A DNA stretch of 7,667 bases from JBLHKE01 sp047619485 (GTDB lineage Bacteria; Verrucomicrobiota; Verrucomicrobiia; Verrucomicrobiales; DEV007), in the NCBI GenBank assembly GCA_047619485.1, contig JBLHKE010000369.1, forward strand, positions 1-7,667, in the 5' to 3' direction. The notes under the pieces are model-generated. The model was not told the DNA's origin. It saw only the letters and a list, made by a program, of their open reading frames with translations, and searched no databases. Positions 1-5,817 of this stretch are shown here, piece by piece. Position 1 is the first letter of the stretch. Every line of letters begins with the position of its first letter. A program made the translations under genes and the position numbers.

Positions 1-1367
1 ATCCGGGTGAGCAGGGGGCGGGTGACCACCGTGTGCAGGCCTACTGTTTCCGTATGTGCCTGACGGATGATCCTGACAACCGTGTGGCGTTTCCAAAGCC
101 AGAAGGGTATGACCCGATGCGTTACGAACTCTACCTGCGCTACATCAATATGGGTTGGCGGACGGTCTGGGGGAACCATAAGGACATGCCGAACCGCAAG
201 ACTGACACCAATAACGACGGGGCGTTCTCGACCGATAACATCGGCATGAACTACGACTATCCAGACGGGGATTATGCGACGCGCGAGAAGATCATCAAGC
301 AGCACGAGGTCTACCAGAAGGGACTGTTCTGGTTCTTGTGCAATGACCCGCGCGTGCCTGAAGATCTCCAGAAGAACATCAGCAAGTGGGGGCTGGCCAA
401 GGACGAGTTTGTCGACAACGGCAACTGGCCGCACCAAATCTACGTTCGCGAGGCACGGCGGATGGTCAGCGAATACGTGAATACCGAGGCCGATTGCTTC
501 CGCTCGCGTGCGACTCCTGATCCGGTGGGGATGGGATCCTACAACATGGATTCGCATAATGTGCAGCGCTATGTAGACGATCGCGGATTCGCCCGCAACG
601 AGGGCGATGTGCAAATCTCGCCCGGTGGGCCTTACCAGATTTCTTACAAGGCGATCCGGCCGAGGAAGGAGGAGTGCACCAACCTATTGGTGCCGGCCGC
701 CCTGTCGGCGTCGCATATCGCGTTCGGTTCGATCCGCATGGAGCCGGTGTTCATGATCCTGGGGCAGTCGGCTGCGACCGGAGCCTGCCAATCAATCGAC
801 CAGAAATGCGCGGTGCAGGACATCAATTCAGAAAAACTGCACAAACGTTTGTTGGCCGACAAGCAGGTGCTCGATTTCAAGTTGTCGAAGCTCACCCGCC
901 GCGGAGGTATTTCGATCAAGAAGCTGGAGGGGATCGTGATCGACGATGAGGATGCAGAACTGAAGGGCTTCTCTCAGTGGAGCACGAGTGTGCCGGGTTT
1001 CGTCGCGGCGGGCTACCGGCATGATGGGGGTGGCGACAAGCGTACGATCCAGTCGGCACGGTTCATCCCAAAGATCCCTGAGGATGGCGAATACGAAGTG
1101 CGGGTCGCCTACACTGAGAATAAAAATCGGGCGTCGAATGTGCCGGTGAAAGTGAAGCACGCCGGCGGGGAGAAATTGGTTCACGTGAATCAGCGCAAGG
1201 CGCCGCCGATTTCAGGGAGCTGGATTTCGGTCGGTAGCTTCGAGTTCAAGAAGGGGAAAGCTGGCGCCGTGGAGATCTCGAACGCCGGAGCAGATGGCTA
1301 CGTAGTGCTCGACGCAGTGCAATTTCTGCCAGTAGACCGGGGTTCCGAGCCCGGCCAGAAAAAGTGA
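1..1367 (+). CDS. FAD-dependent oxidoreductase with C-terminal golvesin-like domain (5'-truncated)
   Basis: The reading frame is open from base 3 at the window edge, so the gene starts outside; the GTG at 33 is an internal valine (context GDHRVQAYCFRMCLTDD), not a start. Residue numbers here count from that GTG. Residues 1-255 match the later part of the FAD_oxidored type found in many PVC and Bacteroidota proteins, often annotated as xanthan-lyase-like. Typical segments are QAYCFRMCLTDDP (2-14), PKPEGYDPMRYE (21-32) and the closing FAD-contact stretch SHIAFGSIRMEPVFMILGQ (227-245). The N-terminal dinucleotide-binding GxGxxG would lie outside the window. After a linker, residues about 301-435 form a beta-rich golvesin-like domain: IVIDDEDAELKG, then GEYEVRVAY, VHVNQRK and the ending GYVVLDAVQFLPV. 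Such domains are thought to bind carbohydrate, so a role in polysaccharide or glycoside oxidation is plausible, but the substrate cannot be told. The stop is TGA at 1365-1367, overlapping the GTG of the next reading frame. Family assignment is firm, the reaction is not. Confidence 0.88.
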   Translation, partial: PGEQGAGDHRVQAYCFRMCLTDDPDNRVAFPKPEGYDPMRYELYLRYINMGWRTVWGNHKDMPNRKTDTNNDGAFSTDNIGMNYDYPDGDYATREKIIKQHEVYQKGLFWFLCNDPRVPEDLQKNISKWGLAKDEFVDNGNWPHQIYVREARRMVSEYVNTEADCFRSRATPDPVGMGSYNMDSHNVQRYVDDRGFARNEGDVQISPGGPYQISYKAIRPRKEECTNLLVPAALSASHIAFGSIRMEPVFMILGQSAATGACQSIDQKCAVQDINSEKLHKRLLADKQVLDFKLSKLTRRGGISIKKLEGIVIDDEDAELKGFSQWSTSVPGFVAAGYRHDGGGDKRTIQSARFIPKIPEDGEYEVRVAYTENKNRASNVPVKVKHAGGEKLVHVNQRKAPPISGSWISVGSFEFKKGKAGAVEISNAGADGYVVLDAVQFLPVDRGSEPGQKK

Positions 1368-1648
1368 AAATTCGTTGCCGCTCGACTAGCAGTCAATTCC
1401 TGCCACGTCCTGATCTGATGAGAGTTGGTTCGTGGGTCGTCTTGCTACTCGCATGCGGTGGCTGTTTTGTGGCAGGGTTGATGCTCGCTCCGACTGGTGG
1501 GGACAAGGCAGGAAAGCGGAAGAGCGAACCGTTGGTTGATGCGCGATTACAGGCCACGCCAGATCACAATGCGAGCCCGGTCGAGGGCCCTGGGCTCATG
1601 GTTTGGGGACCGAATCAGCGAGGCTGGTTCAGTGGAAGAGATTGGTAA
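1364..1648 (+). CDS. N-terminal fragment of the broken gene: hydrophobic anchor or signal segment
   Basis: This 94-codon frame opens with GTG at 1364, overlapping the TGA of the oxidoreductase gene (GTGA), which suggests translational coupling. A second possible start is ATG at 1418, giving MRVGSWVVLLLACGGCFVAG. The hydrophobic run of about 20 residues after that methionine would be a signal peptide or a single membrane anchor. A lipobox-like LLAC is present, but the hydrophobic stretch continues beyond the cysteine, so a lipoprotein is not a confident call. No clear Shine-Dalgarno sequence precedes either start. The part after about 1585 (reading GPGLMVWGPNQRGW to the stop) looks out of frame, because the next reading frame holds the repeat-like continuation. 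Confidence 0.45.
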   Translation: MKIRCRSTSSQFLPRPDLMRVGSWVVLLLACGGCFVAGLMLAPTGGDKAGKRKSEPLVDARLQATPDHNASPVEGPGLMVWGPNQRGWFSGRDW

Positions 1649-2324
1649 GGGCGATCCCCAGCAGGCTGTAAGCTTGCTGGAGCGGCTCGATGCGAAATCG
1701 GCTTCGGCGGTAGAAGCGGTTGTTGTCGAGGCCTTGGCGCGAGAGGATCTCACGACGGCTCTTGATTGGCTCGGCGCGCGCGAAATGTTGCCTGGGAGGG
1801 AAGGCGTGGGCGACCGATTGGAATCGTTCAGGCGTCTGACTCCAGCCTTGGCTGGTCTGCCACTGCAGGAGGCGGTCGCGGTTTATGATCGCTTCTTTCC
1901 GGATGCGGAGAATAAATTGCAGAAGCGGACATACTCGGATGGGAGAGTGGAGTTTTACCTTGGCGATCCGGCGTTGCCTGCGACGGATTTTTTAGCGCAG
2001 CACCTGGGGCGGGAGGTCGAGTTGGGGAAGGAATTGTTGGCACTGCCACCGTCGGCGGCACGCGATCAACTAGTCGCGGCGGCGATGGGTCTCTGGGCGA
2101 AGATCGATCCAGCAGGCGCTGCGGATGTGGTGCTCGCGCTAGACGGTGAGTCGTTCGAGCGGATTGCCGGATCGCTCGCTTACCCGCTCGGGAATCAGGC
2201 GCCGGCGCGCGGCCTGGCGCTTGCGTCACGGCTTTCGGGGGAGTCCCAAGAAGGATTCTTGCAAGTGCTGACTCAGATGGTGGTGCTCGGGGAAGCTCCT
2301 CGCCCAGTTGCCTTCACTCGCTGA
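1497..2324 (+). CDS. Central fragment of the broken gene: helical repeats
   Basis: The longest open piece of the broken gene, 275 codons from a GTG at 1497. The first roughly 30 codons are rich in arginine and unlike the rest, so they are probably an out-of-frame shadow; convincing protein sequence begins near ALGSWFGDRISEAG (about 1588). It is then rich in Ala, Leu and acidic residues with repeated DP-type helical units. Examples are KGDPQQAVSLLERL, AREDLTTALDWL and LWAKIDPAGAADVVLAL. No catalytic motif was recognised. The last residues (EAPRPVAFTR) before the TGA at 2322-2324 are likely out of frame, since dropping one G at 2289-2292 gives a natural continuation. An automatic pipeline would probably call this a hypothetical protein. 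Confidence 0.45.
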   Translation: MGTRQESGRANRWLMRDYRPRQITMRARSRALGSWFGDRISEAGSVEEIGKGDPQQAVSLLERLDAKSASAVEAVVVEALAREDLTTALDWLGAREMLPGREGVGDRLESFRRLTPALAGLPLQEAVAVYDRFFPDAENKLQKRTYSDGRVEFYLGDPALPATDFLAQHLGREVELGKELLALPPSAARDQLVAAAMGLWAKIDPAGAADVVLALDGESFERIAGSLAYPLGNQAPARGLALASRLSGESQEGFLQVLTQMVVLGEAPRPVAFTR

Positions 2325-2565
2325 AGGAGATATGGACGCGTTTGCTGAGGATCTCCGTGCTGGTCGGGAAAGAATCAACGATGATGTCGTTGGCCGTGAC
2401 CGGTGCGTTGAGCTATTGGTTTGCTGTGGCGACGACCAATATAAGGGAGTTCGAACGGGTGGATGGTTTGGAGTTGATTGCGTATCTGAAAGGATACCAG
2501 TCAGTTTTTATCTGGCATCCGCCGCGGCTTGGATCAAGAGCTCTGTTTTGGTGAAAAACAGGTAG
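2293..2565 (+). pseudogene. C-terminal remnant of the broken gene, frames 1 and 2
   Basis: Frame 1 from 2293 reads KLLAQLPSLAEGDMDAFAEDL, which fits the helical style of the preceding fragment. After about 2368 it turns into cysteine-rich sequence that looks unnatural. Frame 2 from about 2369 reads instead as SLAVTGALSYWFAV followed by NIREFERVDGLELIAYLKGY, ending at a TGA at 2552-2554. A third one-base slip at the GGG of 2366-2368 would join the two. Frame 1 itself ends at a TAG at 2563-2565. Both possible ends lie inside the convergent helicase gene, whose stop is at 2508. Which frame is the true tail cannot be settled from this sequence alone. Confidence 0.4.
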
Positions 2566-5500
2566 CACTTAATGTTTTGTTCCTGCAAGCCGGTCATTTT
2601 TTGGACGACGGCGTGGTAGGTGTTGAGCTGCTGCTGGTATTTAGCCGCGGCTTGGGATGGTGGGGTGTTTTCTTCGAGCTCAGTAGTTTTGAAGTCAATA
2701 ATGGTAGCCCTTTCACCGTCTAGGATGACGCGGTCGATAGTTCCGCTGATCCAGTCACCGTCGATGAGGGTCTCGAAGCGTTTCTCGCGCCAGCAGGTGG
2801 CGGTGGGGCTGGGGCGGTTTAGGATTGGCGCTGCGGCATCGAGGGAATCGAGGACTTCCTGGCGCATGGCTTTGGTTGCGTCGGGGACTGTTTCGTCCCA
2901 GCGTTTTTTGATCTCGGCAAGGGTGGTTTCGTCGAGCCATTCGATCTGTTCGAACAGGGCGTGGACGAGCAGGCCGTGGGTGAGGGCGCTGGTGCCGCTG
3001 GGGCTAAATATCTGGGCGCTAGTTAGGGTGCCGATAGCATGGCTGCCACTCGGCGTGCGGCGGCGGTGGCGCGGGCGTCTGGCGCTTTCGGGGAGCGTTG
3101 CGGGGGCGGCTTTTTGAATGATGGCCTTTGGCTTCGGCTCGTCGATGTCTCCGGCCTCATACCACTTTTCGTTGCCACCTTGGTAGACGATCTGGTCGTG
3201 GTGCTTGCCGGGCTTTGGCTCACTCGTGCTGAGGGTGGACTCGAGGAGCTTGACGAAATTCGCCGAGGTCGATTTGCCGTGGGCGGGGGCGATCAAATAC
3301 ATGGCACGCTTGGCACGCGTCATCGCGACGTAGAATTTGCACAGCGACTCGTAGCAGTTGTCGGCCTCCTGCTGTTCGACGTAGGCGGCGAGCACCGGGT
3401 CCTGGCGGGCGATGTTGTTCTTCGGCAGGGTGTAGACCCACTCGATGCTGCGATCCTCGTTGCGGTAGGTGCCAATGCCATCGCGTGCCATGGCAAGCTT
3501 GTTGCCGTCGAGTTCGGGGAGGAGGCACATCTGAAATCCGAGACCTTTCGATTTATGGATGGTCATCACCTGCACCGTGCCTTCGGCGGCGGGTTCGCGG
3601 ACGGTGTAGTTTTCGGCGAAATCGAGGAACTCCTCGAGGTTCTTACTGCCGGTCTGATCGAAGCTCTGGGCGGCGCGGGCGAATTCTCCGGCGCGGCGTT
3701 GGCTGAACTCGTCGAGTTCTAGTTCCAACCGATCGAGCCAGCGGTTAATCACCCGTTCGGTGCCGTGGCGGGAGATGTCGCCGAGGATTTCTGCTGCGAC
3801 GTCAGCCTGCGATTTCTTTTCGGCGTCCATGATCTTGCCGAATGGGGTCATGCGCAGGTGGTTCCAGGCGAAGGTGTCGCCGGGATGCGCTGCGAATTGG
3901 AACAGGGAGAGTAGGGCAAGCGTCAGTGGGTTGTCGGTGGCGATGTTGAAATCGCTCTCGCTGAAGATCGGGATGTTGGAGTTGGTGCGGACGTAGTCGA
4001 CGATCTTTTTGGCGGTGGCGTTGCCCTGGACGAGGATGGCGCAGCTGATTCGGCGTTGGTCGGGCCGCACCTCTTCGAGGACTGAGAGCATGGTGGCGAA
4101 GATGTCGTCCTGGTCGGCCTTCTTTTTACCGATGCCGGGATCTGGGTTGAGCAGGCAGGCGTAGCCTTCGCGGTCGGGGAAATTGGAGGCGTGGTCGCGC
4201 CATTCTTCTTCCCAGCGGACGAGGGTGCTTGGCGGGCAGATCTTCTCAAGGGAGGCGCTGTCGCTGAAGACGTTGTTGACCATGCCGATGATGTCAGGGC
4301 CGGAGCGGTAGCTGCGGTCGAGGTGGCGTTTTTTGATGCGCGATGTGCCGTCTTCGTCAGTGTAGCGATCGTGGATCTCGTCGAACAGGCGCACGTCGCC
4401 GCCGCGCCATCCGTAGATGGCCTGTTTGACGTCGCCGACCTGGAACAGGGTGCGTTGGCCGGAGGTGTCTTGGACGGTCTCGTCGATGAGGTTTTCGATG
4501 GTGCGCCACTGGAGGAAGTTGGTGTCCTGGAACTCGTCCAGCAACCAGTGGTCGAAGCGCGCGTCTAGCCGGTAGTCGATGCCGAGGCGTCGGTCGCTAT
4601 CTGGGGTCTGGCTGAGGAGCGGGCTGGTGAAGCCGTTCGCGTCGTCGGCGGCGTTGCTGGTTAGGATGATGAGCAGGTCGCTGAAGGTGAGCTTGCCGCG
4701 ACGGCGCACGAGCCGGCCGTAGCTGCGCTCGTACTCGTGGATGACCTGGAAGACGCCGCGGGTGCGGCTGAGGAGGTTCTCGAGTTCGGCGTTGACCAGC
4801 CGGCGGGAGATCTCGGCGAGATGCTCTGCCTGCGGTGGGGTGAGTTCCTGTTTCTTGCGCTCGACGGTGATTTTCCCTTCGCCATTCTCGAGCTGGGAGA
4901 GTTGCTCGAGGGCTTTGATGAGAATGTAGTCGATCTCTTTGGCCATCGGTGTGCCCGGCCGATGGGTGATGGCTTTGTCACGGAAGTTCGTCCAGCGGGC
5001 GAGTTGCTTCTCGCTCAGGTCAGGATCGGCACGCAGGGAGTCGATGAGTGGTTTGAAGACGGAGTTGAGGTCGCCGGATTCACTGCCCCAGCGCCAGCCG
5101 TCTGGCCAGATGGTTGCTTGGTTGCCCCACCTGGCGGGGCCGGGGGCGTTCAGGTAGATGTCGTGGTGGTCGTCGATGAAGCGGCCGAGCTTGTGCACCA
5201 GGCGGCTCTCTTCACTGCCGAAGGTTGCGAGCTTGAAAGCGACGAGGAAGTCTTGTTGTTCTTTGAGGGAGGCGCCGGCGTGGGGGCGTTGGAATACTTG
5301 GCGGTAGACGCGCAGTTGTTCGTTGCTGAATAGGTGGTCGTCGAGGATCTCGAAGCCGCCGCCGAGACCGAATTCGAAGGGGAAATTGCGCAGGATGCTG
5401 GAGAAGAAGGAGTCGAGGGTGCCGAGCGTGAGCAGGTGCATGCGCGAGACGAGTTTGCGCAGGAGTTTGAGGAAGGCTGAGGGCGGGAGATCGGGGATGT

Positions 5501-5750
5501 AGGGTGTATTGGCCAGCTCCGCGCAGTAGTCGGGATCGGTGGCGGCGCGGGAGAGTTTCTCGAGGATGGCGTCGAAAAATTCGCCAGCGGCTTTGCGGGT
5601 GAAGGTGAGGGCGATGATCTTTTCCGGATCGACCCCGTGCGCCATGAGCCCGATGTAGCGGTTGGTCAGCTGGAAGGTTTTTCCGGAGCCGGCGGAGGCG
5701 CGGATCATCTCGTTCTGGGAGATGGCTGGTTTGGCTTGGAAGTCGGGCAT
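2508..5750 (-). CDS. addA: AddA-like UvrD/RecB-family helicase with C-terminal PD-(D/E)XK nuclease
   Basis: A 1080-residue ATP-dependent helicase-nuclease that should unwind and resect double-strand breaks with the AddB-like partner encoded just upstream, preparing DNA for RecA. All superfamily 1A helicase motifs are visible: a Q-motif glutamine (about residue 12), Walker A ASAGSGKT (18-25), motif Ia with ALTFTRKAA (47-55), TLGTLDSFF (108-116), Walker B LLDEFQDT (403-410), motif III GDVKQAIYGWRGG (439-451), motif IV with RSYRSGPDI (479-487), motif V VMTIHKSKGLGF (728-739) and motif VI YVAMTRAKR (807-815). A basic proline-rich linker near 885-900 leads to the nuclease: H930 in GLLVHALFE, D1006 in GTIDRV, D1019 and K1021 in IIDFKT, and QLNTY (1041-1045), so the active site looks complete. 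Length fits the AddA family. The ATG at 5748-5750 is the only usable start, since the 22 in-frame codons back to the upstream TAA contain no ATG, GTG or TTG; no clear Shine-Dalgarno sequence is seen. The gene name rests on domain order and on the neighbour. Confidence 0.93.
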   Translation of the reverse strand: MPDFQAKPAISQNEMIRASAGSGKTFQLTNRYIGLMAHGVDPEKIIALTFTRKAAGEFFDAILEKLSRAATDPDYCAELANTPYIPDLPPSAFLKLLRKLVSRMHLLTLGTLDSFFSSILRNFPFEFGLGGGFEILDDHLFSNEQLRVYRQVFQRPHAGASLKEQQDFLVAFKLATFGSEESRLVHKLGRFIDDHHDIYLNAPGPARWGNQATIWPDGWRWGSESGDLNSVFKPLIDSLRADPDLSEKQLARWTNFRDKAITHRPGTPMAKEIDYILIKALEQLSQLENGEGKITVERKKQELTPPQAEHLAEISRRLVNAELENLLSRTRGVFQVIHEYERSYGRLVRRRGKLTFSDLLIILTSNAADDANGFTSPLLSQTPDSDRRLGIDYRLDARFDHWLLDEFQDTNFLQWRTIENLIDETVQDTSGQRTLFQVGDVKQAIYGWRGGDVRLFDEIHDRYTDEDGTSRIKKRHLDRSYRSGPDIIGMVNNVFSDSASLEKICPPSTLVRWEEEWRDHASNFPDREGYACLLNPDPGIGKKKADQDDIFATMLSVLEEVRPDQRRISCAILVQGNATAKKIVDYVRTNSNIPIFSESDFNIATDNPLTLALLSLFQFAAHPGDTFAWNHLRMTPFGKIMDAEKKSQADVAAEILGDISRHGTERVINRWLDRLELELDEFSQRRAGEFARAAQSFDQTGSKNLEEFLDFAENYTVREPAAEGTVQVMTIHKSKGLGFQMCLLPELDGNKLAMARDGIGTYRNEDRSIEWVYTLPKNNIARQDPVLAAYVEQQEADNCYESLCKFYVAMTRAKRAMYLIAPAHGKSTSANFVKLLESTLSTSEPKPGKHHDQIVYQGGNEKWYEAGDIDEPKPKAIIQKAAPATLPESARRPRHRRRTPSGSHAIGTLTSAQIFSPSGTSALTHGLLVHALFEQIEWLDETTLAEIKKRWDETVPDATKAMRQEVLDSLDAAAPILNRPSPTATCWREKRFETLIDGDWISGTIDRVILDGERATIIDFKTTELEENTPPSQAAAKYQQQLNTYHAVVQKMTGLQEQNIKCYLFFTKTELLIQAAADAR

Positions 5751-5816
5751 GGCTTGGGTTGCTGGATTTTTTAACCGCGTATAACACGAATGGCGCGAAT
5801 GGCTTGTGACTTGGGT
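5751..5816. other. 66-bp spacer between the AddB-like and AddA-like genes
   Basis: The spacer separates the TAA of the AddB-like gene (5817-5819) from the ATG of the AddA-like gene. The two genes share one reading frame, with 22 sense codons and no further stop between them. It holds a short degenerate repeat and a flanking direct repeat, listed separately. On the minus strand TTATAC resembles a -10 box, but there is no matching -35, so I do not call a promoter. No hairpin followed by a T run is present, so read-through transcription of both genes as one operon is likely. Confidence 0.7.
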
Positions 5817-5817
5817 T
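5753..5817. repeat. 8-bp direct repeat CTTGGGTT bracketing the spacer repeat
   Basis: CTTGGGTT occurs at 5753-5760 and again at 5810-5817, separated by 49 bp that include the three 9-bp units. An exact 8-bp pair this close is somewhat unlikely by chance and could be a target-site duplication from a small inserted element. No terminal inverted repeats are visible inside it, so insertion is only a possibility. Confidence 0.3.
5776..5802. repeat. Three tandem 9-bp degenerate units in the spacer
   Basis: Three consecutive 9-mers are visible: CGCGTATAA (5776-5784), CACGAATGG (5785-5793) and CGCGAATGG (5794-5802). The last two differ at one base; the first is more diverged. They follow a T-rich ATTTTTTAACC segment. 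From general knowledge, AT-run plus CGAATGG-like units resemble short repeats scattered between genes in some Verrucomicrobiota and Planctomycetota genomes. That comparison is by memory only and was not tested. Confidence 0.5.

Larger units (their letters stand above)
1364..2554 (+). pseudogene. Broken gene for a membrane-anchored helical-repeat protein (frameshifts at G runs)
   Basis: Protein-like sequence runs through this stretch but changes frame. Frame 2 carries a start and a hydrophobic segment to about 1585-1608, frame 3 continues to about 2290, frame 1 carries on from 2293, and frame 2 may resume after about 2368. Every change skips one base, and each can be placed on a G run: GGG at 1585-1587 or GGGG at 1605-1608, GGGG at 2289-2292, and GGG at 2366-2368. 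Removing one G from the second run joins LTQMVVLG smoothly to KLLAQLPSLAEGDMDAFAEDL. Repaired, the protein would have about 395 residues from the GTG at 1364, or 377 from the ATG at 1418. It would have an N-terminal hydrophobic anchor and an alpha-helical body with units such as GDPQQAVSLLERL, REDLTTALDWL and KIDPAGAADVVLAL. This style is common in uncharacterised verrucomicrobial proteins (recalled, not searched). Function is unknown. The third frameshift and the 3' end are the least certain. The neighbouring 3.2-kb and 1.85-kb genes are intact despite many G runs, which favours real decay over poor sequence. Confidence 0.65.

Noticed and set aside
33..35. GTG as the start codon of the oxidoreductase gene
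   Set aside because: The frame is open to the window edge and the preceding residues (GDHR) fit the conserved family segment, so the gene is truncated by the edge.
2543..2561. Perfect 7-bp inverted repeat CTGTTTT / AAAACAG with a 5-base loop, considered as a terminator
   Set aside because: It sits inside helicase codons (FFTKTE), its stem is AT-rich and no T run follows on either strand, so coding sequence explains it.
3039..3722. Long plus-strand open frame (227 codons) antisense to the helicase gene, with similar ones at 4737-5333 and 4191-4568
   Set aside because: Each lies opposite strongly conserved helicase motifs and has skewed, low-complexity composition (Val, Gly, Glu and Ala rich). 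This is what the complement of a high-G+C gene produces.
5779..5784. TTATAC-like -10 box on the minus strand before the AddA-like gene
   Set aside because: No recognisable -35 at proper spacing, and it lies within the degenerate repeat; the two repair genes are more simply one operon.
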